A stretch of DNA of 64,000 bases from BS150m-G50 sp964501185 [NCBI: uncultured Bacteroidia bacterium] (GTDB taxonomy: Bacteria > CAIWAD01 > BS150m-G50): NCBI GenBank assembly GCA_964501185.1, contig CAZCRT010000001.1:1-64000 (forward strand). Direction: 5' to 3'. Positions 56,165-64,000 of this stretch are shown here, piece by piece. Numbering within the stretch: position 1 is the stretch's first letter; each line of letters starts with the position of its first letter. Under the pieces are notes generated by a model, which saw only the letters and a list, made by a program, of their open reading frames with translations, searched no databases and was not told the origin of the DNA. The translations under genes and the position numbers were made by a program.

Positions 56165-57279
56165 TTCTGCATGCGAATCGGCATCAACAGAAAGAGGAGG
56201 TCAACATCCATATCTTCACCGGTAGGAAAGACCAGTACCGGTTTGGAGGCGTCACCAAACTTAAAAAGCACCCTGTCTGTCGCTATGTGCTTAATAATTT
56301 CCTGCAAATAGTGTGAATTGAAAGCCAGTTGTGTGTTTTCACCTTTGTACTCGGCCGCTATTGTCTCCGATCCTTCACTGCCAAACTCGCTGTCCTCTGT
56401 GAGCAGTTGTAATTTACCCTGCCGTACATCGAATACAACCTGGTGGGTGGTTGTGTTTGAAAGTATAGCTACGCGCCGCAATACGGTCAGCAGCTCTTTA
56501 CTGTCTACCTGCAGCTCGTTGCTGTTGTCCCCGGGAATAACGCTGTTGTATGGTGGGTACTTACCGTCGATCAACCGGCAGAACATAGCTGTCCGCTCAA
56601 ACTCCAGTACAACATGATTTTTCGCTATACCAAAACGAACCGCTTCCGTAACATCGTCCATCAGCTTGGCCAGGAGGTTAAGTGCGTTGATCGGTAGAAT
56701 CAACCCGCTGCCATCCAGCCCGGAGGAGAACTTCTCGTCTACCAGTTTGCTTAAACGGTGCCCGTCTGTGGAAACAACTGTCAGTTTGTCCGGTTCGAAG
56801 TGGAAATATACACCGGTCAGTGCAGGTCGCAGCGGATCACGGGAAACGGCAAAGCTTGTCATCTCCACCAGCTGTTTCAGCTTGTTCGGGGCGATGCTTA
56901 AATCTGCAATCTTCTCAACTGCCGGCAAAACCGGGAAGTTGTCCGGATCGTGTCCCGGAATTTTATAGTGCCCACCACTGGTGGTGATTCTTACGCCCCA
57001 CTCGCCGTCACTTTCAAGCAGCAGCTCTTCATCGGGCATTTCCCGCAGCAACTCCATAAATTTGCGGGCAGGAACAGACTTGTCACCGTTGCGTTCGGCG
57101 TCTACATCAATAGTCACCGAAATGGAAATATCAAGATCGGTAGCCGTGATTTCCAGTTGATTGCTATCCAGTTTGAAAAGAAAATTCTCCAGTATGGGAA
57201 TAGGGCTCTTGTTCGGAATAACTCCGGCCAGTTTCTGGATTTCATTCAGAAAGGATTTCTGATTAATCTTGAATTTCAT
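56161..57279 (-). CDS. dnaN: DNA polymerase III sliding clamp (beta)
   Basis: 372 residues with three repeats of the clamp fold; MKFKINQKSFLNEIQKLAGVIPNK is the normal start, and the end is VLFLLMPIRMQK-like. It forms the ring that holds the polymerase on DNA. The frame is open from 57336, but the ATG at 57279 has GGAG 6 bases upstream. It is separated from dnaA by 356 AT-rich bases with DnaA-box-like sites. Confidence 0.97.
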   Translation of the reverse strand: MKFKINQKSFLNEIQKLAGVIPNKSPIPILENFLFKLDSNQLEITATDLDISISVTIDVDAERNGDKSVPARKFMELLREMPDEELLLESDGEWGVRITTSGGHYKIPGHDPDNFPVLPAVEKIADLSIAPNKLKQLVEMTSFAVSRDPLRPALTGVYFHFEPDKLTVVSTDGHRLSKLVDEKFSSGLDGSGLILPINALNLLAKLMDDVTEAVRFGIAKNHVVLEFERTAMFCRLIDGKYPPYNSVIPGDNSNELQVDSKELLTVLRRVAILSNTTTHQVVFDVRQGKLQLLTEDSEFGSEGSETIAAEYKGENTQLAFNSHYLQEIIKHIATDRVLFKFGDASKPVLVFPTGEDMDVDLLFLLMPIRMQK

Positions 57280-57635
57280 GACCACTCCAATTTTGTGATT
57301 TTTCCCTGATCTCTCAGCGGAAAACATTTTCCACACGGTTTATTTATTAAATAGAGGACCTTAATTAAAAAGAGATAATAAGATGCCCTGTGGAAATGTC
57401 AGTAAGTCTGATTAAGATCTCAAAAGGGTTTGATTTACAATAATTTATCAACCCGAAGAAGTGTTGTTTTTCCGGTGAAAAACTTCTTAAAAAAGTACCA
57501 AACCATGTGGAAAACACCAAGTGAAAAAAGTTCTAACAGGTTTGTCACAGCTTATTCACACAGATTCAACCACTTTTCCACACGCGCTTTGAAAGAAAAA
57601 CAGAGTAGGCAACGCCACCGGGAAAGAAAAACGCT
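57280..57635. other. oriC: dnaA-dnaN spacer with DnaA-box-like 9-mers, oriC candidate
   Basis: AT-rich spacer. Sites close to the DnaA box TTATCCACA: TTTTCCACA at 57327-57335 (plus), 57506-57514 (minus) and 57574-57582 (plus), ATTTCCACA at 57389-57397 (minus) and TTATTCACA at 57552-57560 (plus), each one or two bases off. An AT-only-like stretch near 57341-57382 could unwind. No gene. Confidence 0.5.
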
Positions 57636-59021
57636 CTACTGTTCAGGAGCCTGCTTCAAACGTCTGCTGAGCTCCTCCACCTCCATGCGATAATCATCAT
57701 CGGTAGCGAGCTTTTTATCAACCTGTTGAATGGCGTATATCACCGAACTGTGATCCTTACCACCAAAATACTGGCCGATATCCTTCTTGGTAAAATTGGT
57801 CAGGCGGTGTGAGAGAAACATGGCAATATGCCGTGCGTTCGCCACCTGTTTGGTTCGCACCTTTTCTCGCAGCTTGGTGTCCGGCAAACCGAAATGATCA
57901 CCGACCACTTTCTGAATATTGTCTATGGAGACAGTGTGCGGCCTCTGTGTTATTATTCGCCTCAGGGCACGGCGGGCCAGCGACATGCTGATCGTTTCCC
58001 GGGTGAGGCTGGCCATGGCCATCACATGAATCAGGGCGCGCTCAAGATCACGATTATTACTGGTAATATTATTAGCAATATAACGGATTACATCTTCCGG
58101 TATTGCTACCTGTTTTTCCTCGGCACGGTTGTGCAGGATAGCCATCCGGGTTTCCTCGTCGAGAGGCTGCAGGTCAATAGTAAACCCTGAACCGAGACGG
58201 CTGACCAGGCGGAACTCCATTCCCTCCAGGTCTCTGGGTGGCCGGTCGGAAGAGAGAATAATCTGACGCCCGGCCTGATAGAGTGTGTTGAAAGTATGGA
58301 AAAACTCCAGCTGTGTTTTGGTTTTTCCGGTCAGAAACTGGATATCATCCAGAATCAGGACATTGACGTTGCGGTAGATCTTATTGAACTCTGTTGCGCG
58401 ATTACTGCGCAGCATTTCTATGAAGTGGTGGTAGAAGGTGTCGCTGGAGAGATAGAGCACCTGATAATCGGGGTGCTGATCGTGAACCAGGTTGCCGATT
58501 GCCTGTACCAGATGGGTCTTTCCCAGACCAACATCACCGTAAACAAACAGCGGGTTAAAGATTGTCTCGCCGGGATTGTTTGCCACCGCCATGCCGGCAG
58601 AACGGGCCATGCGATTACCGTCCCCTTCGATGAAGTTGTCAAATCTATATTTGGGGTTGAGGCTGGTCCAATCCAACTGAGGCTGGAGCGGGCGTTCTTC
58701 AGGTGGCAGGAGGGACTGAATCTGCGGTTCGACAGGTTGTGGTGCCCGGTCCTCATCGCCATTACTCCCACTCGGCCTGATAGAGAGAGAAGCGCCATCG
58801 CCAAGTGCGAGCTCTGCCGCCTTCTGTATTTCCTTGCCAAACTGCAGCGTAACGTAGTCGAGGAAATAAGGCTCGGGCGCAACAGCTACGAGCTGCCGGT
58901 CGACCAGATCCCTGAAGCTTAAATCCTTGAACCAGGTGTTGTACGCCTGCTCGCTTATAAGCTCACGTAACGATGCTTGAAACGCTTCCCATGGAGAAAG
59001 ACTGCTGGCTGGTTGAATCAT
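57636..59021 (-). CDS. dnaA: chromosomal replication initiator DnaA
   Basis: 461 residues. The N-terminal DnaB/DciA-binding region starts SPWEAFQASLRELISEQAYNTWF; the AAA+ domain has FVYGDVGLGKTHLVQAI (Walker A), ILDDIQFL (Walker B) and PPRDLEGMEFRLVSRL; domain IV ends with FGGKDHSSVIYAIQQVD, which reads the DnaA box. The frame is open from 59144, but the ATG at 59021 gives the normal N terminus. It leads a co-directional block dnaA-dnaN-recF-DUF721-gyrB-gyrA. Confidence 0.97.
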   Translation of the reverse strand: MIQPASSLSPWEAFQASLRELISEQAYNTWFKDLSFRDLVDRQLVAVAPEPYFLDYVTLQFGKEIQKAAELALGDGASLSIRPSGSNGDEDRAPQPVEPQIQSLLPPEERPLQPQLDWTSLNPKYRFDNFIEGDGNRMARSAGMAVANNPGETIFNPLFVYGDVGLGKTHLVQAIGNLVHDQHPDYQVLYLSSDTFYHHFIEMLRSNRATEFNKIYRNVNVLILDDIQFLTGKTKTQLEFFHTFNTLYQAGRQIILSSDRPPRDLEGMEFRLVSRLGSGFTIDLQPLDEETRMAILHNRAEEKQVAIPEDVIRYIANNITSNNRDLERALIHVMAMASLTRETISMSLARRALRRIITQRPHTVSIDNIQKVVGDHFGLPDTKLREKVRTKQVANARHIAMFLSHRLTNFTKKDIGQYFGGKDHSSVIYAIQQVDKKLATDDDYRMEVEELSRRLKQAPEQ

Positions 59022-59560
59022 GAAACATCCGTGAACTGATAACGCAACAGCGCGGTGCGCCGGCGCTGGCAATAAATAACCCGACCACATGTAGAAAGCC
59101 GGGAGCTTGAAAAGAAGGGACAGAATAATGTGGGGAAACTCCAACGGCCCGAACCGGTTTCCACACTGACAGCAGTTTTCCTGTGGACATATTCACCGGT
59201 GACAAAAAGCGCCAGACCCAGCGAAAACAACAAATAACCCACAAGTTTTCCACACACAACCCGAGAGAAAACAACCTCTTCTGGTGTTGTAACATAGAAC
59301 CGTCCGGCAGGTTTGTCAAGTAAATCAACACCGGGGTGTGGTGGGAGAAAAAAAAACGACAAAACAAAGCGCAAACGAATAATAACACTAAAGATACAGA
59401 GTGGCGCGATTTGCTGAAAACGACGACATTCAGGTGATCTGGAAGGGTGTATTTTTTCGGTAATTATACCGGGCCAATCTGTTTTCCAGGGGCTGTGGAA
59501 AAATATTTCACAAACGCGCACGAGTGATTAGGTAAGCGTCAAAACAAATTCGTCCTCAAG
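59022..59560. other. dnaA upstream region with DnaA-box-like sites
   Basis: Sites near TTATCCACA: GTTTCCACA (59157-59165), ATGTCCACA on the minus strand (59182-59190), TAACCCACA (59235-59243), TTTTCCACA (59246-59254) and TTTTCCACA on the minus strand (59494-59502). With the spacer at 57280 this suggests a bipartite origin or DnaA autoregulation. No gene seen in the 628 bases up to 59649. Confidence 0.45.
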
Positions 59561-59574
59561 CAGGGCCTGTCTTG

Positions 59575-59614
59575 AAAAAACCGCAAACCGTTACCGGTTT
59601 GACGGTGTGCGGTT
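59575..59614 (-). terminator. rho-independent terminator of the M1 aminopeptidase gene
   Basis: On the minus strand AACCGC (59609-59614) pairs with GCGGTT (59579-59584), enclosing AAACCG/CGGTTT. Six Ts follow (59575-59580). It ends 36 bases past the gene stop at 59650. Confidence 0.85.
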
Positions 59615-59649
59615 GAGGGGGAGAACAATACCGATTCAAGCCACAACCG

Positions 59650-62613
59650 CTATTTTACCAGCACCATTTTCGAGACCAGCGGAGGCCTCCCGTCAACCTG
59701 AAGGTGACAGAAATAAACACCGCTGGGGTGTCTGGAGCCGTTGAACTCGACCTGATGGTACCCGGCAACGAGTGGTTCATAAAGCAGGGGCGCAACCAGA
59801 GCACCGAGAACATTATAAACATCAACACGTACAGATTGGTCCTGTAGCAGCTGGAAAGAGATCAGGGTGCTGCTGTTGAAAGGGTTGGGAAAGTTGCCGT
59901 GCAACTCAAGCAACCGCGGCTCCGGCAGGCTGGACACAATAACCGATTCGGGATCCCAGGCGAAAAGCACCCGGCCAAACAGCTCCGTAAGAGATGCCGT
60001 GGGGCCTGCTCCAGAGATAGCTTCACAACCAAATCCACAGAAAAACAGATCTTCGTCGGTCCAGACAGCACCAACATCACCGCTACCCTGATAAGTGAAC
60101 ACCGGTACAGCGCCCGCAAGCGGAATCAGGCTGGAGGGAGCAACCTGATTGTTAGCGCCACTGGTGCCCTGTAGCAAAATGGTCATATCATCACTGACCG
60201 GGTTGCCTGTTACACCATCCAGCATCCGGATATCAACAACAGAATCAAGCGGGGCGCAATGCAGCAACTCCTCCAGAAACCCGGTTCCCCAGACATCCTC
60301 CAGAATGTATTGACCGGTCAACAACAGTTGACCACCGCCCGACACCCAGCCATCCAGCAACTCCTGTTCACCCAGAGTCAGGGCGTTGTGGCGGGCGTTG
60401 CCGGTGAACCAGAAAGCCTGAGTGTAGGCGGTCAGGCGGTCTGCGGCAATCTCACCCGCACTCTGGTCAATTACATCCCAGAACTGTCCCAACTCTGTCA
60501 GAGGCTCATTGAAGTACTGCAGCAGAGCACTCGAAGTGTCGTCGCAGACAACCACCAGCGGAGGATCTCCCACCCGGAAGGTAAAGACGGTATCCTGTTC
60601 AAAACCGGTACCACTGAAATGCAGGCCCAGCTCCAGATAACGCAACTCATCGGCGTGAGAATCGGCCAGCAGCAGATCCCAGCCGGTCCAGACCTCTCCG
60701 TGCAGGTCGAGTGTGCCAACCCAGGCAGAGTCCTGCTCGACAACGAGCAGGGGGTCGTTCGAGGAAAGCTGTAAAGAGACGTCTTCCGCCCAGGCGCCCC
60801 GGTTATGCACAAACAGACGCAACCAGCCCTGTTCCCCGGCGCTTAGATTACCGTTTCCGTCTCCTCCCTCGCTGTCATCAATTTCCCAGTCAGACACAAC
60901 CAGCAAAGGCCCATCAACCCCGGAAATCTCCTGCTCGGTAGCCAGAACCTGATGGTGTGAATTGAACTCGAGATCAATAAAATCACCCGGCAGGCGGAAG
61001 AGGTAATGGTCGGCGGCACCGGTGATCTGAACCAGCTCCTCGAAAACACCCTCACTGGTGGTAGTCGATACGGGAACCCTCGGGGTAAAGAGATTGTCGA
61101 ACATGCTGGTCTGTGAAACCGACAGGCTGATCAGAGTGGAATCACCCGGAAGGGGATAGCTGGTAGCAAGATATTCAAACGCCGGATAGCCGGGGCTGTA
61201 TATCCACTGCTCCATGAATGGCCCCAGCTCTTCACCACTGGCGTTTTCCATCACATCACGAAAGTCAGCGGTACAGATGTTTCCATATTGAAAAGCGGTA
61301 TACCAGTCCCGCAACCCCTGCAGGAAAGCGTCGTCCCCGATATAGGTTCGCAGGGTCTGCAATACGCAGGCGGCCTTCTCATAGGTCAGCGCAGAGAACA
61401 GGTACTCAAGCGGCGGATCATAAATTGGTAAAGGTTGCGAGGGGTGCCCCGCCTGCCATGAGAGATAAGTGCTGCGGACAGCCTCCATATAATCAAAAAG
61501 CGCCTCATCATCACCACCGGAAATAAACTGGTAGTACAGTGCTTCGCAATAAGTGGCGAACCCCTCATGCAACCACATTTCCGCAAAGGTGACATGAGTC
61601 AGCGCGTCACCCCACCACATGTGAGACAGCTCATGTGCAACAATCATCTCGTATGTGTGTTGCCCGGTGATCAGGCCGTGTCCCAGTGTGGTACAACTCT
61701 GGTGTTCCATAGCGCCCATACCGCCATAGATCGGCGCTTCCGACATGCCGTAGCACTCAAACGGGTACTCGCCAAAAGTGTCCTGGAAAAAAGTAAACAT
61801 CTGTGGCACAGTGGAGAAGTCCTCCTGGGCGGCACTGAAGTGATATGGATAAACCCAGTAGTTTAAAGGTGTGCCATCCACCTCGTCCTGCCAGGTGGTG
61901 TATTGAGAAGCTGTCAACGTCATCAGATAAGTGGAGACAGGGTAAGTGTGTTCATACTGGTAAGCGACCAGCGAGTCTCCAAACTCTTCTGTACTCATTA
62001 ATGTGCCGTTACTGGCAACGACCCAGGGTTGTGGCACAACGGCGCGCAGTGAAAAAAGCGCCTTGTCAAAAGGCTCATCATAACAGGCAATCCAGTTGCG
62101 TGTGCCCCAGGGATCGGAAACGGTATAGATGGTTGAACCGAAGTGCATTCCGAGGCTTCCCATACCGGGTGTAAGCTGCGGCTCCCCCTGATAACTTGTC
62201 TCAAGTATCAACTCCTCTCCGGGATAGCAGGTGTACCCTGGATCAACCAGCAGCAGGTCGCCATCGCGACTGAACTCAACAGGTACACCATTCAACAATA
62301 CACTGTCAACCACGAAAGCATGGAGATGGTAATCGATAGTAGAGAGGGTTTCCTCCACCGCAAGAGTCATCTCAACGGTTGCCTCAAGGTATTCCAGATC
62401 GGGAAAGATACGGAAATCGACATTGTAGGCGAGGGCATCGAAGCTGTGAGTGGAATCCACACGCTCCATCGGCCGTGGCGTACCGTGCTCCATGCGATGC
62501 AGCTCGGAACGCTGGTCGAAATGACCCCATTGCCATGGGTTAACTCTTGTTGCAGTTGAAGTTGCTACCGTTGTCGTTGCGGCAACAAGTAAAACCGTCA
62601 GCATGGACTTCAT
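59650..62613 (-). CDS. secreted M1-family aminopeptidase with C-terminal sorting domain
   Basis: 987 residues. Signal peptide MKSMLTVLLVAATTTVATS, then the M1 aminopeptidase region: GAMEH (about 300-304, in place of GAMEN) and the zinc motif HELSHMWW (about 327) with E350 in WLHEGFATYCE, 18 residues on. A long beta-rich region of unknown role follows, and the tail (FPNPFNSSTLISFQL, GVYFCHLQ, terminal KMVLVK) is a type IX-like sorting module. It trims N-terminal residues from peptides outside the cell. The start at 62613 has GGAG 5 bases upstream; a sigma-70-like promoter lies at 62661-62689. Confidence 0.9.
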   Translation of the reverse strand: MKSMLTVLLVAATTTVATSTATRVNPWQWGHFDQRSELHRMEHGTPRPMERVDSTHSFDALAYNVDFRIFPDLEYLEATVEMTLAVEETLSTIDYHLHAFVVDSVLLNGVPVEFSRDGDLLLVDPGYTCYPGEELILETSYQGEPQLTPGMGSLGMHFGSTIYTVSDPWGTRNWIACYDEPFDKALFSLRAVVPQPWVVASNGTLMSTEEFGDSLVAYQYEHTYPVSTYLMTLTASQYTTWQDEVDGTPLNYWVYPYHFSAAQEDFSTVPQMFTFFQDTFGEYPFECYGMSEAPIYGGMGAMEHQSCTTLGHGLITGQHTYEMIVAHELSHMWWGDALTHVTFAEMWLHEGFATYCEALYYQFISGGDDEALFDYMEAVRSTYLSWQAGHPSQPLPIYDPPLEYLFSALTYEKAACVLQTLRTYIGDDAFLQGLRDWYTAFQYGNICTADFRDVMENASGEELGPFMEQWIYSPGYPAFEYLATSYPLPGDSTLISLSVSQTSMFDNLFTPRVPVSTTTSEGVFEELVQITGAADHYLFRLPGDFIDLEFNSHHQVLATEQEISGVDGPLLVVSDWEIDDSEGGDGNGNLSAGEQGWLRLFVHNRGAWAEDVSLQLSSNDPLLVVEQDSAWVGTLDLHGEVWTGWDLLLADSHADELRYLELGLHFSGTGFEQDTVFTFRVGDPPLVVVCDDTSSALLQYFNEPLTELGQFWDVIDQSAGEIAADRLTAYTQAFWFTGNARHNALTLGEQELLDGWVSGGGQLLLTGQYILEDVWGTGFLEELLHCAPLDSVVDIRMLDGVTGNPVSDDMTILLQGTSGANNQVAPSSLIPLAGAVPVFTYQGSGDVGAVWTDEDLFFCGFGCEAISGAGPTASLTELFGRVLFAWDPESVIVSSLPEPRLLELHGNFPNPFNSSTLISFQLLQDQSVRVDVYNVLGALVAPLLYEPLVAGYHQVEFNGSRHPSGVYFCHLQVDGRPPLVSKMVLVK

Positions 62614-62660
62614 AGTCACTCCGTTCCTGTTTGTGAGTAAACAGTTATTGCACAGCACAT

Positions 62661-62689
62661 CACCATATCCGGGTTCTTCGGGAGTGTAA
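62661..62689 (-). promoter_or_regulatory. sigma-70-type promoter of the M1 aminopeptidase gene
   Basis: On the minus strand TTTACA (62684-62689) and TATGGT (62661-62666), 17 bases apart, lie 48 bases before the start at 62613. Confidence 0.55.
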
Positions 62690-62758
62690 AAATAGTGGAA
62701 AGAGAACGGAATTGGAAGTGTGAATTCTATCCGGGCGGGGAGTTGTCGGAAAGTGCTG

Positions 62759-64000
62759 CTATCTGGACGCAGCCAGCTCAGCAGCTAACTCGAGCGCACT
62801 CTCCCTATCTGCAACCACACCTTCCAGCTGTGCGGTTTCAATATCCCGTAGAATAGCCGCGAAACGAGGTCCCGCTTCCAGGCCTGCTGCGAGCAGGTCT
62901 TCACCGTTCAGCAGTGGTGTGGGGAAGAGGTTTCTTCCCGTCAGGCGCTTCTCTTCATTCCCGACAGCTGTTAATGGTAGTTGATACAACTTGCCGGCCA
63001 GTTCCCTGGCGTCCGGAAACAGCTGGTTGCGCAGCAGTCGGATGCGGTCCGCTTCACGCAGCTTATCAAACTCGCGGATCGCGAAAAGGAGGCTCACCGT
63101 TTTACCGGCGGCCGAGGTTTCCTGATTGGAGAAGCGAAAGAGACGCATTGTGTTTTTCAACTGAGCCGTTTCAACCTGCTCGTTTTCCAACCGGCAACAC
63201 AGAAATATAAAAAACGCCGCCGGCCGCAGTTTTGCGGACACTTCAGAGAACGCCAGAGACTGAAGTCGTGAGAAACGGCCCATAGCTGATTCGGGCTGTG
63301 GCAACCGGCTTAACACGGGGGCGGTCAGCCGGCAATCACCCAGCAGCTGCAGCGCGTATTCAGGGTTGACGCCCTGCAGGATGCGGGCCAACTCATCCCG
63401 TAACCGCTCAAGAGAAACAGAGAGAATTGTATCAGCGCTGTTGCGAATGGCGATGAGGGTTTTTTCTTCGATTCTGAAATGGAAACGGGCGGCGAACCGG
63501 ACAGCTCTGATCAGCCGCAGGTGGTCCTCGGCAAAACGGTCAGCCGGCAGACCAATTGTGCGGACCAAACCCGCCCGGAGATCGGCAACTCCGCCCACCA
63601 GATCGCGGGTTTCGTCAAGTCCGGGAGAGTAGAAGAGGCCGTTGATAGTGAAGTCGCGTCGTTTGACATCCTCCTCCACCGTAGCGAAGAGGACCCCTGA
63701 AGGGCGACGGCCATCCTCGTAGTCCATATCCTGACGGAAGGTTGCAACCTCATACTGAAAACCAAAGAGTCGAACGATCACAACCCCGAAGGCTGCCCCC
63801 ACCGGGATGGTGGAGTGAAAGAGGTCGCTGACCTCTTCGGGAAAGGCGGAGGTAGCAATGTCGAAATCAAAATCATCTGACGGAGAAATCCCTTCGTCCT
63901 GTTGGTGCAGAATTGCGTCACGTACACAGCCACCGACGATATACGCCTCGTGTCCGGCGTCTTCCAGCAGGTTGATGATTTTGAGTGCGCCACACCAGGC
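62759..64000 (-). CDS. tRNA nucleotidyltransferase (CCA-adding) family, 5' end off the window
   Basis: The frame is open to the right edge, so the N terminus is missing; 413 residues are visible. Near the edge the visible residues read EAYIVGGCVRD and FDFDIATSA, the nucleotide-transfer GG and DxD motifs, followed by VKRRDFTINGLFY (motif B) and RLIRAVRFAARF (motif D). This is the class II CCA-enzyme or poly(A) polymerase family. A GTG at 63802 is inside the catalytic domain and is not the start. Which of the two activities cannot be told here. Confidence 0.9.
   Translation of the reverse strand, partial: AWCGALKIINLLEDAGHEAYIVGGCVRDAILHQQDEGISPSDDFDFDIATSAFPEEVSDLFHSTIPVGAAFGVVIVRLFGFQYEVATFRQDMDYEDGRRPSGVLFATVEEDVKRRDFTINGLFYSPGLDETRDLVGGVADLRAGLVRTIGLPADRFAEDHLRLIRAVRFAARFHFRIEEKTLIAIRNSADTILSVSLERLRDELARILQGVNPEYALQLLGDCRLTAPVLSRLPQPESAMGRFSRLQSLAFSEVSAKLRPAAFFIFLCCRLENEQVETAQLKNTMRLFRFSNQETSAAGKTVSLLFAIREFDKLREADRIRLLRNQLFPDARELAGKLYQLPLTAVGNEEKRLTGRNLFPTPLLNGEDLLAAGLEAGPRFAAILRDIETAQLEGVVADRESALELAAELAASR

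Noticed and set aside
63759-63802. GTG at 63802 as the start of the CCA-enzyme gene
   Set aside because: The frame continues to the window edge and the upstream part encodes the essential GGCVRD and DFDIA motifs.

Overview
This 64 kb window is chromosomal DNA from a Gram-negative bacterium, most likely a member of the FCB superphylum or a neighbouring uncultured phylum. Four predicted secreted proteins bear on this. Three end in the C-terminal sorting module of type IX-like secretion (a PNPFN/PSPFN start, a GVYxxxL turn and a terminal KMxLxK). There is also an OmpA protein with calcium-binding repeats, a DsbD, a Spy-like periplasmic protein and a tricorn-type protease. I name no genus. I see no rRNA, tRNA, CRISPR array, insertion sequence or prophage.

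Layout. 0.2-4.5 kb: a creatininase-like gene, then small minus-strand genes (two GNAT acetyltransferases, DUF6884, DUF3795, a HAD phosphatase, a NimA-like flavin protein). 5.0-7.2 kb: a plus-strand operon with a lone EutN/CcmL microcompartment vertex protein, an ACT protein and a UPF0210 protein. 7.2-10.3 kb: a repeat-rich spacer, a nitrilase-family hydrolase behind a structured leader, and an OmpA gene behind a CRP-type site. 10.8-17.7 kb: a histidine kinase with an NtrC-type regulator, then a two-gene ABC exporter. 17.7-24.6 kb (minus): three secreted or surface proteins and spmA-spmB. 24.7-31.8 kb: a UbiA prenyltransferase, Spy-like protein, tricorn protease and DsbD. 31.9-34.4 kb: queE-queC-obg. 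34.5-42.4 kb: mnmG, rsmG, mfd and a parvulin-type foldase, with a perfect parS inside the 3' end of mnmG. 42.6-48.6 kb: a small membrane protein, an SLC12-type transporter, a gene broken by one amber codon, and typA. 48.6-59.0 kb (minus): a 3-methyladenine glycosylase, then gyrA, gyrB, a DUF721/DciA-like gene, recF, dnaN and dnaA. 59.6-64.0 kb (minus): a secreted M1 aminopeptidase and a CCA-adding enzyme that runs off the right edge.

The dnaA-dnaN-recF-DciA-gyrB-gyrA block, DnaA-box-like 9-mers on both sides of dnaA and the parS site place the window at or near the chromosome origin. parA and parB, which usually follow rsmG, are absent here; mfd takes their place. Start codons were moved from the longest open frame wherever a ribosome binding site supported it. 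gyrB and queC appear to start with TTG and queE with GTG.

The most unusual signal is a structured 5' leader present twice. One copy precedes the nitrilase-family gene (7607-7727), the other precedes dsbD (29689-29861). In each, promoter-like hexamers end 17-18 nt before the shared 5' block, and the conserved 3' block differs only by transitions. This could be a new regulatory RNA or a dispersed repeat. Other points worth checking are the EutN-ACT-UPF0210 operon with no shell hexamer nearby, parS in mnmG, the amber-interrupted metallopeptidase-like gene, an orphan small-RNA candidate at 49.2 kb and several structured leaders.
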